DNA of 64,000 nucleotides from Bacteroidota bacterium (GCA_016722525.1 JADKJB010000003.1:62001-126000), one strand, 5' to 3'. Positions 45,582-54,139 are shown, counted from the first letter of the stretch. Notes: generated by a model not told the origin, from the sequence alone. Numbers and translations are program-made.

Positions 45582-45979
45582 AATCAACAACTCTTTCGGA
45601 TCGGGGTTATAGTGCCTTAGTGTTGAATTCGATTGCGTGTTAACTGGATTGATGCACTTTCAGACTAAAGTCTTAAAAGAGAGTAAAGGCTTGTTAATGA
45701 GTAGTTAATGAGAGCTGTGTGGATAGTCCTGCAGCTGCACTTTCATACAATTGACAATTAGGGCCACTACAAATTTTAACTCACTTTACCACTCATCCGA
45801 AGGGATAACCGGGTTGGTCAGGATGTGTGTAAAATTTTGGCCAGATCATTTTTTTTACCTACCTTCATGCAACTCGTTTGTTTACTAGGAGAAAGAACGC
45901 TTACTTTGCATAAAAACAAACTGTTTACTACAATTTACTTTGGCAGTAATTCACCATCTAACAACAATTATAAGTAACT
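45582..45979. other. Intergenic stretch before the cold-shock gene
   Basis: 398 bases without a credible gene. Its 3' part holds a promoter-like pair at 45877-45908 and a long 5' leader, as is common for cold-shock genes. I see no defined RNA structure. Confidence 0.5.
45877..45908 (+). promoter_or_regulatory. Possible promoter of the cold-shock gene (TTTG / TACTTTG)
   Basis: TTTG at 45877-45880 and TACTTTG at 45902-45908 with a 21-base spacer resemble the Bacteroidota -33 TTTG and -7 TAnnTTTG boxes, one base short in the -7 box. It would give a leader of about 65 bases before the ATG at 45980. Confidence 0.4.
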
Positions 45980-46387
45980 ATGGCAAGATCGCAGGAAACA
46001 TTCAGTAAAAAGGAAAAAGATAAGAAGAAGCTGAAGAAAAGACAGGATAAGCAGCAAAAGAAAGAAGAGCGCAGGTCCAATTCTGACAAAGGAAAGAGTT
46101 TTGAGGACATGTTAGCGTATGTTGATGAAAATGGTATGATTACTTCTACTCCTCCTGATCCGGGAAGAAAAAGAGCCATCAAAACTGAAGATATTCAAAT
46201 TAGTATTTCCAGGCAAGGCGCCATCGATCCGGCAGATTTAATTCGTAAAGGATCTGTTTCATTTTTCAATGATGCTAAAGGTTATGGCTTCATTAAAGAT
46301 CTGGAAAGCCAGGAAAGTATTTTCGTGCACATCAATAATCTCGAAGGTCCGGTTAAAGAAAACGATAAAGTAACTTTTGAAACTTAA
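45980..46387 (+). CDS. Cold-shock-domain protein with lysine-rich N-terminus, truncated by TAA
   Basis: 135 residues. The first 60 are highly charged (KKEKDKKKLKKRQDKQQKK), a form common in Bacteroidota. The cold-shock domain starts at about residue 90: KGSVSFFNDAKGYGFIKDLE (RNP1) and SIFVHINNL (RNP2). The frame stops at TAA 46385-46387 just after KVTFET, yet the next 15 codons in the same frame read MGPKGISAIKVKLSE and then TAG 46433-46435, which is exactly the expected last strand of the domain. A GAA-to-TAA change would explain it. As read, the protein lacks its final beta strand and may fold poorly. Confidence 0.88.
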   Translation: MARSQETFSKKEKDKKKLKKRQDKQQKKEERRSNSDKGKSFEDMLAYVDENGMITSTPPDPGRKRAIKTEDIQISISRQGAIDPADLIRKGSVSFFNDAKGYGFIKDLESQESIFVHINNLEGPVKENDKVTFET

Positions 46388-46435
46388 ATGGGACCTAAAG
46401 GTATTAGTGCCATTAAAGTTAAACTTTCAGAGTAG
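46388..46435 (+). pseudogene. Detached last strand of the cold-shock domain
   Basis: In frame with the gene before it, codons after the TAA encode MGPKGISAIKVKLSE. MGPKG-x-x-A is the conserved end of cold-shock domains. It begins with an ATG but is too short to act alone. Confidence 0.75.
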
Positions 46436-46532
46436 TATTTCGATTTTGTTTTGATAAATAAACTACCGCTTTTTTATCATGTTGATAGCAAAGATTTTTT
46501 TGATATAAATTAAATGCATTTCCTGGCATAAT

Positions 46533-46575
46533 AAAAAAACGCAAGGCTCTTTATGAAAAGAACTTTGCGTTTTTT
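46533..46575 (+). terminator. Terminator downstream of the cold-shock gene
   Basis: Seven As and CGCAA pair with TTGCG and six Ts; the stem extends through a mismatch and a wobble to CTCTT/AAGAA with a short loop. It can also serve the minus-strand CsbD-like gene, which ends at 46644. Confidence 0.75.
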
Positions 46576-46643
46576 AGAATATAAAAAACCGCAATTTAAT
46601 GCACTTGAATGTTTTCGCTTTTTTCAATTACTTGAAAATAGTT

Positions 46644-46844
46644 TTAGTACCCTGCTATAATTTGTTCCAATTCAGACTTGGTTTTGCCAAGTATAATTTG
46701 AAGATTATTGAACATAATGTCTTTTTTTCCTTCGGCGAACTGTAAATCCTCATCAGTCAGATAAGGAAACTCCTTTTTAAGTTGAGACTTTTGATTGTTC
46801 CATATTGCCTGTTCCGGTGTTGGTTTTGATGGGAGAATTGCCAT
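46644..46844 (-). CDS. CsbD-like stress protein
   Basis: 66 residues: IWNNQKSQLKKEFPYLTDEDL, then FAEGKKDIMFNNLQIILGKTKSELEQII. The pattern W-x-x-xKxxLKxxFPxLTDEDL-x-x-xEGKxxE fits the CsbD family of small general-stress proteins. Function unknown; cytosolic. It is transcribed towards the cold-shock gene. Confidence 0.8.
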   Translation of the reverse strand: MAILPSKPTPEQAIWNNQKSQLKKEFPYLTDEDLQFAEGKKDIMFNNLQIILGKTKSELEQIIAGY

Positions 46845-47046
46845 TTCGATTTTGTATTTGCATTGATCAATGCAAAGGTGGATATAATATAGTTAACAAT
46901 AGGACAACTTTTTTATGAGTTGATTTAATTGTATTGGATGGAAGGCTTGCCTACCCATTCTGTTGATCTAATCAATGATCCTTGTCGGTATAATTATTTT
47001 GTTTTGGAGCGGATGTTTTATGAGATTGAAGTTTGATGGGAAATCA

Positions 47047-47091
47047 ATACCCATTCTAACAAATTCAAATAGAATTAGTTAGAATGGGTAT
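47047..47091. promoter_or_regulatory. 14-bp perfect inverted repeat, possible operator
   Basis: ATACCCATTCTAAC (47047-47060) and GTTAGAATGGGTAT (47078-47091) with a 17-base AT-rich spacer. No T run follows. It lies in the gap between two divergent genes, 52 bases before the ATG at 47143, so an operator or mRNA hairpin controlling the membrane protein and TonB receptor pair is plausible. Confidence 0.5.
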
Positions 47092-47142
47092 AGCGAAAGA
47101 ATTAAAGAGCTTTGCATATTACCCCATTCCTCTCTGAATTTG

Positions 47143-47706
47143 ATGAAATTGCCTATTTTTGTTCAAACCGAAAACCTGATAGTAGTGAAAAAAGGGGCTT
47201 ACATAGTATTAATTTCTTTGCTTTTAACGCAATCAGGCGGTTTGTTTTTTGTTTTTAAAATCAGTCAACTTGCGCATTGGCAGGAAATGATGCATGAATT
47301 GTTGGAAAGAATTGATGGATTTGAAAAATTGACGCTTTCTATTGAAGAATTTGAGAAGGCTAAAATTAACTCTCGTGAAATTTTTTACAAGGGTGAAATG
47401 TATGATTTTAAATCGGCGGTTTACTCATCAAATACAGTTGAACTTCTGGCTATAAAAGATACTAGAGAAAAAGAAATTATTGAGAAAATAAAACAAATTG
47501 CCCAAAATTCAAATAAGCAAAAAAGGCATATTCCTTTGCAATTATTGAATCAGTTTACTTTAACATTTTTTAGTCTGGCAACTATTTGTGATTTTGCCTG
47601 TAGGAAATCTGAGAGTTATTTATTTCCACCTTTTATTGAAAATCCTCAAGGCTGTTTTTTGGAAGTATTTGCTCCGCCACCTGAACTAGAATCCTGTTTT
47701 TTGTAA
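47143..47706 (+). CDS. Membrane-anchored protein preceding the TonB receptor
   Basis: 187 residues from the ATG at 47143; a GTG at 47185 is an alternative. One N-terminal helix (AYIVLISLLLTQSGGLFFVF) is followed by a soluble part with EIFYKGEMYDFKSAVYSSNTVELLAIKDTREKEI. The segment F/EFxYxGEMYDV resembles small Bacteroidota membrane proteins encoded next to TonB receptors, with no known function. The C-terminus is FAPPPELESCFL. It is 68 bases ahead of the receptor gene and probably in one transcript with it. Confidence 0.75.
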   Translation: MKLPIFVQTENLIVVKKGAYIVLISLLLTQSGGLFFVFKISQLAHWQEMMHELLERIDGFEKLTLSIEEFEKAKINSREIFYKGEMYDFKSAVYSSNTVELLAIKDTREKEIIEKIKQIAQNSNKQKRHIPLQLLNQFTLTFFSLATICDFACRKSESYLFPPFIENPQGCFLEVFAPPPELESCFL

Positions 47707-47774
47707 GTAAACGATCCTCTCCTCAAACAGGAGGTTAATTCTCATTGGTACTAGTTACTTTATAATTTAAATGT

Positions 47775-49988
47775 ATGAAACACACATGCTATGTTGTTGT
47801 AGCACTCTTGCTGTTAAAATTTCAAACAGCATCTGCACAATTATCCTCAGATACTACACGATCAGTGAATTTAAACGAAGTAGTTATTTCTGTAAATAAG
47901 ACGGAGGAATCCAAAAGAAATGTTACTCAGCAAGTACAAGTTTTAAGTGCAACTCAAATTTCAAACTCTCAGGCTCAAAGTACTGCTGACCTTATTTTTA
48001 ATTCTGGGAATGTGTTCGTACAAAAAAGTCAGGCTGGTGGAGGTAGCCCAGTTATAAGAGGGTTTGAATCTAGTCGTATTTTATTGGTTATTGATGGTGT
48101 TCGTATGAACAATATAATTTATCGGGCCGGTCACTTGCAAAACAGCATCACTATGGATAATCAAATCCTTGATCGTTTAGAAATTTTGTTCGGACCATCG
48201 TCTACAGTTTATGGAAGTGATGCTTTAGGTGGAGTAATCCATTTTTATACTAAAAAACCATCCTTCGCTTACGATCAGCAAAAACAAAATATACAGGTGA
48301 ATGCTATCACCAGATATGGCGGAGTGAACAATGAATTTAACGGGCATTTTGACTTCAATATAGGAGGGAAAAAATTTGCTTCGCTAACATCTTTTACCTA
48401 TTCTGATTTTGATGATTTATTAGGAGGGAAAAACCAAAACCCTTTTTATTCAACTTCGTTTGGTGAACGGCCCTTTTATGTTGAAAGAATTAATAACCGT
48501 GACTCATTGGTTAAAAACACCAACCGTTTTCTCCAAATTCAAAGCGGATATGCGCAATACGATCTGCTGCAGAAATTTGCATACAAGCAAAACGAACATA
48601 TCTCACATGGATTAAATTTGCAATATTCTAACTCCACCGATATCCCGCGATACGATCGCCTCACCGACCCCTCCTCAGCAGGACTCAGTTTTGCGGAGTG
48701 GTATTATGGACCGCAGGAGCGATTTCTCGTAGCCTATGATTTGAATATCAGAAATAATGAATCCTTTTTTCAGAATATGCATGCTGGTGTAAATTACCAA
48801 CAGATCGAAGAAAGTCGTCATACCAGAAAATTTGGTAGCAATAATCGTCAGAATCGAATTGAAAATGTGGATGTAGTAGGTGTAAATTTAGATATTCAAA
48901 GAATTGTTCGTAAACATACTATCCGATTGGGTTTAGATGCTCAGTATAACACTCTTGTTTCAACAGCTAAGGAAGAAGATATAGTTACAGGAATTAATTC
49001 ACCTCTCGATACCAGATATCCCGATGGGGACAATACCATGTTGAACGCTGCACTCTATTTGTCACATACCATGCATATTAATGACAAATTTACTTTAACC
49101 GATGGAATACGAATAGGATTTACTTCACTTAATTCTAATTTTGTAGATACCTCATTTTTCAGATTACCTTTTAATAAAGCAGATCAAAACTATCCTGTTT
49201 ATTCCGGAAGCGTGGGTTTAGTAAATACTCCGACTGAGGATCTGAAATTAACACTTTTATTTTCTACCGGCTTCAGAGCCCCCAATGTTGATGATTTAAG
49301 TAAAGTTTTTGATTCAGGTGATGGAGCTGTAATTGTGCCGAATGAAAAATTAGAACCTGAAAAAACAATTAACACAGAATTGGGGATTACTAAGTTGTTT
49401 AATAACACTACAAGCTGGGAAAATACTGTTTACTTTACCCGTTTCATTGATGCCATTGTAACCGATAAATTTGAGTTTAACGGACAGGATTCTATTATTT
49501 ATGATGGAACGTTGAGTGAAGTACTGGCAAATCAAAATAAGGAAAGAGCCTACATTTACGGATTTTCCTCGAACCTCAAATCACAATGTACCGATAACTT
49601 AGCGCTAACTTTAGGGTTCAATTATACGTATGGAAGAATAAAAACAGATAGTTCAGATTATCCTTTGGATCATATTCCGCCTTTCATGGCTCGCTTGCAG
49701 TTAACTTATAGCAATCAGAATTTTAGCTCGGATTTTTTTGTTAATTATAATAGCTGGAAAAAATTGAAAGATTATAATTTGAATGGAGAAGATAATGAAC
49801 AGTATGCTACTCCTGAAGGAATGCCAGCCTGGTTTACCCTTAATTTCCGGGTTTCTTACAAGACCAATAAATTCCTTACTTTAAATGCCGGTATCGATAA
49901 TGTTTTTGATACGCAGTATAGAACTTTTGCCAGTGGTATTAATGCTCCGGGTAGAAATTTGTTTGCTGGAATAAGATTTAATTATTAG
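47775..49988 (+). CDS. TonB-dependent outer-membrane receptor
   Basis: 737 residues. A signal peptide (VVVALLLLKFQTASAQ) is followed by a TonB-box-like SVNLNEVVIS, the plug domain (NVFVQKSQAGGGSPVIRGFE, ILLVIDGVRMNN, LDRLEILFGPSSTVYGSDALGGVI) and a 22-strand barrel ending in NLFAGIRFNY with a terminal aromatic residue. FRAPNVDDL resembles the FRAP box of heme or hemoglobin receptors, and a barrel loop contains YPDGDN, but the ligand cannot be fixed. It imports iron complexes or other large nutrients with TonB energy. A perfect hairpin terminator follows. Confidence 0.93.
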   Translation: MKHTCYVVVALLLLKFQTASAQLSSDTTRSVNLNEVVISVNKTEESKRNVTQQVQVLSATQISNSQAQSTADLIFNSGNVFVQKSQAGGGSPVIRGFESSRILLVIDGVRMNNIIYRAGHLQNSITMDNQILDRLEILFGPSSTVYGSDALGGVIHFYTKKPSFAYDQQKQNIQVNAITRYGGVNNEFNGHFDFNIGGKKFASLTSFTYSDFDDLLGGKNQNPFYSTSFGERPFYVERINNRDSLVKNTNRFLQIQSGYAQYDLLQKFAYKQNEHISHGLNLQYSNSTDIPRYDRLTDPSSAGLSFAEWYYGPQERFLVAYDLNIRNNESFFQNMHAGVNYQQIEESRHTRKFGSNNRQNRIENVDVVGVNLDIQRIVRKHTIRLGLDAQYNTLVSTAKEEDIVTGINSPLDTRYPDGDNTMLNAALYLSHTMHINDKFTLTDGIRIGFTSLNSNFVDTSFFRLPFNKADQNYPVYSGSVGLVNTPTEDLKLTLLFSTGFRAPNVDDLSKVFDSGDGAVIVPNEKLEPEKTINTELGITKLFNNTTSWENTVYFTRFIDAIVTDKFEFNGQDSIIYDGTLSEVLANQNKERAYIYGFSSNLKSQCTDNLALTLGFNYTYGRIKTDSSDYPLDHIPPFMARLQLTYSNQNFSSDFFVNYNSWKKLKDYNLNGEDNEQYATPEGMPAWFTLNFRVSYKTNKFLTLNAGIDNVFDTQYRTFASGINAPGRNLFAGIRFNY

Positions 49989-49992
49989 AAGT

Positions 49993-50046
49993 AACACTCT
50001 TAAGTTATTTTTGATATTGCAAAATCGAATCAAACTTAAGAGTGTT
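49993..50046 (+). terminator. Hairpin terminator after the TonB receptor
   Basis: A perfect 14-bp stem (AACACTCTTAAGTT with AACTTAAGAGTGTT) around a 26-base loop, starting 5 bases after the stop. The trailing T run is short. Confidence 0.65.
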
Positions 50047-50205
50047 TCATAGTATCGCCACAGTGGGTTACATGAACATGTGATTTTGTAAATGCATTTT
50101 TTGATTTACTTTTATTGAATGGGTTCGGACTACTGATGAAGATATAAGGGTTCTTTTGATCAAAATTGGCTCTGATTTATCAAGAACTATTTTAATTTTA
50201 TAGCT

Positions 50206-51168
50206 ATGACTAATTATAGACTTATTATCTGTTTAATGCTTTTGAGTTTATTCAGTAATTATACTGCGAACTCGCAAGGGAATTTAGGAATTGTAGCCCC
50301 TTTTCTTCCCGATGTATTTTCTCGTTTCCCGGTTGTTCGGGATTTAACGATGACAGCGGATGGATCGGAAGTGTATTTTACAGCACAAAGCCCCTTAAGT
50401 GAAATTTCCAGTATTGTGTGTATGAAGAAGAAAATGGGCAAATGGTTGGAACCGGAGTTAACTAATTTTTCAAGTGGTTATCAGGATATGGAGCCATTCA
50501 TATCTCATGATGGTAAAAAATTGTATTTTGTTTCTAATAGGCCGTTAGACCAAACGACTAAAGCGGATAAAGATTTTGATATCTGGTTGGTGGAAAGAAA
50601 AGATGTAGAAAGTGAATGGACAGCACCAGTTAATTTGGGGCTGCCTGTTAATTCGAAGGAAAATGAATTTTATCCCTCTGTAGCCATTTCCGGCAACCTC
50701 TATTTTACTTGCGATGGCCCCAATTCGAAAGGTAAGGATGATATTTTCATTTCAAAATTTATTAACGGGAACTATGCAATTCCTGTTTCTGTTGGGGATG
50801 CTATCAATACAGAAGGTTATGAATTCAATGCTTTTGTGGCACCGGATGAATCTTTTCTGCTTTTTACCTGTTACAATCGAAAGGACGGTTTTGGTAGTGG
50901 TGATTTATATATTAGTTTTAGTAGCTCTCCCGCTAGTTGGTCAGAACCATTGAATTTGGGCCCTGAAATTAATTCTCCTCAAATGGACTATTGTCCTTTT
51001 ATGGCAGGAAATACCGATTTTTTATACTTTACCAGCAAACGAAATACAATTCAACCAATTAGTACCACTAATCCGTCAATGAATGATCTGTTGCACGAAC
51101 TAAATAAATACGATAATGGATCCAGTAGAATTTATATAATAACTAACCATTCTTTTATTAAGAAATAG
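50206..51168 (+). CDS. Exported PD40/TolB-like beta-propeller protein
   Basis: 320 residues. Signal peptide (LIICLMLLSLFSNYTANSQ), then a propeller made of PD40 repeats: DLTMTADGSEVYFTA, MEPFISHDGKKLYFVSNR, FYPSVAISGNLYFTCDG, FNAFVAPDESFLLFTCYNR, YCPFMAGNTDFLYFTSKR, each paired with a DxDIW- or DLYIS-type strand. Such domains bind peptides or glycans in the periplasm or at the surface; no OmpA-like or sorting domain is attached. It is the first of a row of exported proteins that reaches 54 kb. Confidence 0.87.
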   Translation: MTNYRLIICLMLLSLFSNYTANSQGNLGIVAPFLPDVFSRFPVVRDLTMTADGSEVYFTAQSPLSEISSIVCMKKKMGKWLEPELTNFSSGYQDMEPFISHDGKKLYFVSNRPLDQTTKADKDFDIWLVERKDVESEWTAPVNLGLPVNSKENEFYPSVAISGNLYFTCDGPNSKGKDDIFISKFINGNYAIPVSVGDAINTEGYEFNAFVAPDESFLLFTCYNRKDGFGSGDLYISFSSSPASWSEPLNLGPEINSPQMDYCPFMAGNTDFLYFTSKRNTIQPISTTNPSMNDLLHELNKYDNGSSRIYIITNHSFIKK

Positions 51169-51286
51169 AAATTTGTGGTCTGACCCTAACATAAATCATT
51201 ATAAATTTATAAGTTTGTAACGCATTCTGTACATCGCCAACCTACTGGTGTCAAAAAATTGCAAATACAACTGAAAATTTTATTCA

Positions 51287-52138
51287 ATGAAGTATGTTGT
51301 CGCTTTTTTATATTTCCTAAACCTGTTCGATGCAGCCCATGCTCAGCTCGTTAACGACGAGGCTTCTTTTTTTAACGGAAAGTATGATAAATCTCAAATT
51401 GTAAGCAAGCAAATTGAGAATGTTAAAATCAGTATGTCTGCCGCTAATGAATTGTATTCGATTCAAACATTTTATTTTGATGTCAAAGGATTGCTCACAA
51501 GGCAAACCATTGCAGATTCCTCAGGAAGAATAAATGCAGAATTTCGTTTTAAGTACAACTCTTACGATGATTTAATTCAAAGAATTCAAAGGGATTATAC
51601 TTTGAATTCTCTCGACACTGTTATTTTTACTAAATTCTATTGGGACTCTTTACTGATTAAGGAAACATCCAATCAGCCGCCTTTAACTAATGAGTATTTT
51701 TATGATTCCGCTAAAAACAGAGTAAAATCAGTAGCCTCATTAGTTAGTAATAATAGTTTCGTTTATAAATACGCACTTCTGAATGCTTTTGATAGTTTAG
51801 GCAGAATTATTCAAATAAAAAGAGTTTCATTTGCAAATGAATTAGATTCCATTGGAACCATTGTTTCAAATCGAAAATTATCTTACGGGGCTAATGGGAA
51901 GATTGCAATTGATTTTGAATCAATTAACAATGGTGACTCTTATATCTCAAATAATGGTACTAAATCCTATCGCTATAATAAAAACGAATCACTGGTTGAA
52001 GTTATTGATACTAAGGGAACCAGGACTAAATACAAGTACAACAATGAAGAATTAATTACCACTAAGGAGCTTATACTAAATATTCAGGATAGTAAAACTG
52101 TGGTTATCGATAATTATACTTATAGTTTTAGAAAATAG
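51287..52138 (+). CDS. Exported protein with YD/RHS-like repeats
   Basis: 283 residues. The signal peptide is YVVAFLYFLNLFDAAHAQ. The mature part is a series of short beta motifs of the kind FDVKGLLTRQTIADSSGRI, FKYNSYDDLIQRIQRDY, FDSLGRIIQIKRVSF, SYGANGKIAIDFES and YRYNKNESLVEVIDTKGTRTKYKY, which resemble YD (RHS) repeats that form sugar-binding shells. There is no toxin tail or sorting domain. I cannot assign a function. It stands 118 bases after the PD40 gene in the same direction. Confidence 0.78.
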   Translation: MKYVVAFLYFLNLFDAAHAQLVNDEASFFNGKYDKSQIVSKQIENVKISMSAANELYSIQTFYFDVKGLLTRQTIADSSGRINAEFRFKYNSYDDLIQRIQRDYTLNSLDTVIFTKFYWDSLLIKETSNQPPLTNEYFYDSAKNRVKSVASLVSNNSFVYKYALLNAFDSLGRIIQIKRVSFANELDSIGTIVSNRKLSYGANGKIAIDFESINNGDSYISNNGTKSYRYNKNESLVEVIDTKGTRTKYKYNNEELITTKELILNIQDSKTVVIDNYTYSFRK

Positions 52139-52287
52139 TTTAGGTAGGAAGTTAGAGTTTTATAAATTTATTCTAAAGTCAATCTGCATATTTATTGGCG
52201 GTACATGCAAGTTTTAATCAATGAAAACGGACATTTTAATAAAATGTATTTTTCTTGTTAATACTGATAAAAAAAATAGTAACATCC

Positions 52288-52731
52288 TTGAAATTGAAAC
52301 TATATTTAAAATGTTTTATAAGTACGCCTATTTTGCTTTTTATTAGTAATGGGCTTTTCGCTCAAAATGATATTTTCGATAAACCCATAAGGTTTCAATC
52401 AATGTCGCAACGATGGGAATTGGATTCAATTGATAAAAAAGGAACTTATCGGGTAACAGCCTATAAGCCTGTTTTTGTCACAATGGTTCGTTGGTCAGAT
52501 AATCCAAACACTTTACCGGTTAGCGAAAATGCGGAGTATTCATTAATTGTTCCCATAGATTATAGTCACTATGAAGCAAAGTTGAACCTTAGCTTAAAAA
52601 CTAAAATTTTGCAAGGTTTAATAAAGGGATATGGAGATATTTGGGTAGGCTATACGCAAAGGCGCATTGGCAAGCTTACAATAAAGAACTTTCAAGACCT
52701 TTTAGAGAACTTAATTATGAACCGGAAGTGA
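52288..52731 (+). CDS. pldA: Outer-membrane phospholipase A (PldA), N-terminal fragment
   Basis: 147 codons from a TTG at 52288, chosen because it gives a compact signal peptide (LKLYLKCFISTPILLFISNGLFAQ); no in-frame ATG is available. The start of the barrel is RWELDSIDKKGTYRVTAYKP, then FVTMVRWSDNPNT and GYGDIWVGYTQ. The frame is lost at AAA 52658-52660; one more A gives YTQKAHWQAYNKELSRPFRELNYEPE, the conserved region of PldA. The joined protein has 302 residues, like E. coli OMPLA. The enzyme hydrolyses phospholipids that reach the outer leaflet. Confidence 0.85.
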   Translation: MKLKLYLKCFISTPILLFISNGLFAQNDIFDKPIRFQSMSQRWELDSIDKKGTYRVTAYKPVFVTMVRWSDNPNTLPVSENAEYSLIVPIDYSHYEAKLNLSLKTKILQGLIKGYGDIWVGYTQRRIGKLTIKNFQDLLENLIMNRK

Positions 52732-53195
52732 TTTTAAATGTGGCGATAAATTCGAGTTTTTATGGTATCCGAATTCGAATGATAGGGGTGGCACTTAACC
52801 ATCAGTCCAACGGAAAAACAAAACCGCTTTCAAGAAGTTGGAATCGCGTCATTTTTCATGCAGGTTTTGATACAAAATCATGGCAATTATTTGTGCGGCA
52901 TTGGATAGGGCTACCTGATTCTGAAGATGAAAACCCTGGAATAATTAATTATTATGGAAGGGGAGAGATGGTTTTAATTCGTAATTTTAGGAGAAATCAA
53001 TTTGCTCTTACCGCAACAAATTCACTTCGATTTTCTATTAGAAATAGAGGTAGTATTTTGACTGCATGGAGTTTCCCTGTTAATAAAAATTTGAGAATGC
53101 AATTTCATTTGGGTCACGGATATGGTGAAACCCTTGTAGATTATAATCATTCTCAAACAACTATTGGAGTAGCTGTTTCTCTTATCGATTGGTAA
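52641..53195 (+). CDS. pldA: Outer-membrane phospholipase A (PldA), C-terminal fragment
   Basis: Continuation of the gene at 52288. Real coding starts at about 52660 (KAHWQAYNKELSRPFRELNY); the sequence before that is out of frame. The catalytic triad of the family is visible: His and Ser in ALNHQSNGKTKPLSRSWNRVIFH (HQS, and the Asn of SRSWNR). The barrel closes with QFHLGHGYGETLVDYNHSQTTIGVAVSLIDW, a terminal aromatic residue as expected for an outer-membrane protein. Active-site conservation suggests that the gene is functional and that the break is a sequence error. Confidence 0.87.
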   Translation: MGRLYAKAHWQAYNKELSRPFRELNYEPEVILNVAINSSFYGIRIRMIGVALNHQSNGKTKPLSRSWNRVIFHAGFDTKSWQLFVRHWIGLPDSEDENPGIINYYGRGEMVLIRNFRRNQFALTATNSLRFSIRNRGSILTAWSFPVNKNLRMQFHLGHGYGETLVDYNHSQTTIGVAVSLIDW

Positions 53196-53262
53196 TGGGA
53201 TAAGCAACTTATTTTTTAATTAATTCATCTGCAATGAAAATAGGAAAATTGTATAAGAGCAA

Positions 53263-53988
53263 ATGGTGTTAAATGTAGAACTGAGGATGTTAAAATTCCT
53301 GGTTAGAAATATTTGGAGAAATATATATAGTTGTTTGTATAAATTAGCAGTAACTACTTCTGTTATAACAATCATTTTCATTTCTGCTTACCATTTAAGT
53401 TATGGACAACAAGATTGCGAATTAAAAATTTCTAAGGATAGTATTTTTGTATATACCTGTAAGAACCCCAATTCGGGTGTAAAAACCATTAAGGCTAATT
53501 TCACAATTAGTACAAAGGCTTCAGTATTCGCAGGGCACCTTTTAAATGTACCTGATTATATTCATTGGCAATATAATAGTATTCAAACGAAAGTATTGAA
53601 AGTTGAAAGCGAAAATGAACTTTTTTACCGCTCAGAAATTGAGGCTCCCTGGCCTGTTACTAATAGAGAGCTTGTAGTTAAACTTAAAATTACTCAGGAT
53701 CCGCAGTCAAAAATTATGTGGATAGAGATTAAAAATGCGGCAACTTTAATTCCTGAAACGGAAAATTTGGTTAGAATAAAAAAATCGTATGGAAAATATA
53801 TTGTTACACCTATTGATACTAATAAACTCCAGGTCGACTATTTTTTGGATATAGATCCTGGCGGTTCTATTCCAGATTGGATTTTGAATATGGCCATTGC
53901 CGAAGGACCTTACCAAACATTTAAAAACTTAATTGACAGAATAAATTCAGGAATAAAAATACAAGCGGCCACATTCATTATTGACTAA
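53263..53988 (+). CDS. Exported START-domain lipid-binding-like protein
   Basis: 241 residues. A long basic N-terminus and a hydrophobic segment (KLAVTTSVITIIFISAYHLSYG) act as signal or anchor. The remainder matches the START fold: DYIHWQYNSIQTKVLKVESENELFYRSEIEAPWPVTNRELVVKLKI and DYFLDIDPGGSIPDWILNMAIAEGPYQTFKNL. The pairing of PWPVxNR and DPGGSIPxW is the usual signature. START domains carry lipids in a hydrophobic tunnel. It lies 67 bases after pldA, so a joint role in envelope lipids is a reasonable inference. Confidence 0.87.
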   Translation: MVLNVELRMLKFLVRNIWRNIYSCLYKLAVTTSVITIIFISAYHLSYGQQDCELKISKDSIFVYTCKNPNSGVKTIKANFTISTKASVFAGHLLNVPDYIHWQYNSIQTKVLKVESENELFYRSEIEAPWPVTNRELVVKLKITQDPQSKIMWIEIKNAATLIPETENLVRIKKSYGKYIVTPIDTNKLQVDYFLDIDPGGSIPDWILNMAIAEGPYQTFKNLIDRINSGIKIQAATFIID

Positions 53989-54139
53989 TGTATCGCTAAC
54001 AGTAACTGCCCTATTTTATTTTTGCTTACGCATTGTTTTGAAGCGAGTATATGGAAGGGTTATTCTATAAAAAAATGTAATATATTGACAATCAAGTTTA
54101 TATAATGATGTTACTTTATTCATTATCTTAGTAGCAGTT

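Noticed and set aside
2137..46387. Reassignment of TAA to an amino acid, because two genes have in-frame TAA followed by conserved sequence
   Set aside because: Many intact genes here end properly on TAA (for example 2019, 3928 and 6412), so the two cases are local lesions or base errors.
54083..54108. TTGACA and TATAAT-like sequence before the SPASM gene as a sigma70 promoter
   Set aside because: The spacing is only about 10 bases, and Bacteroidota use different promoter boxes.
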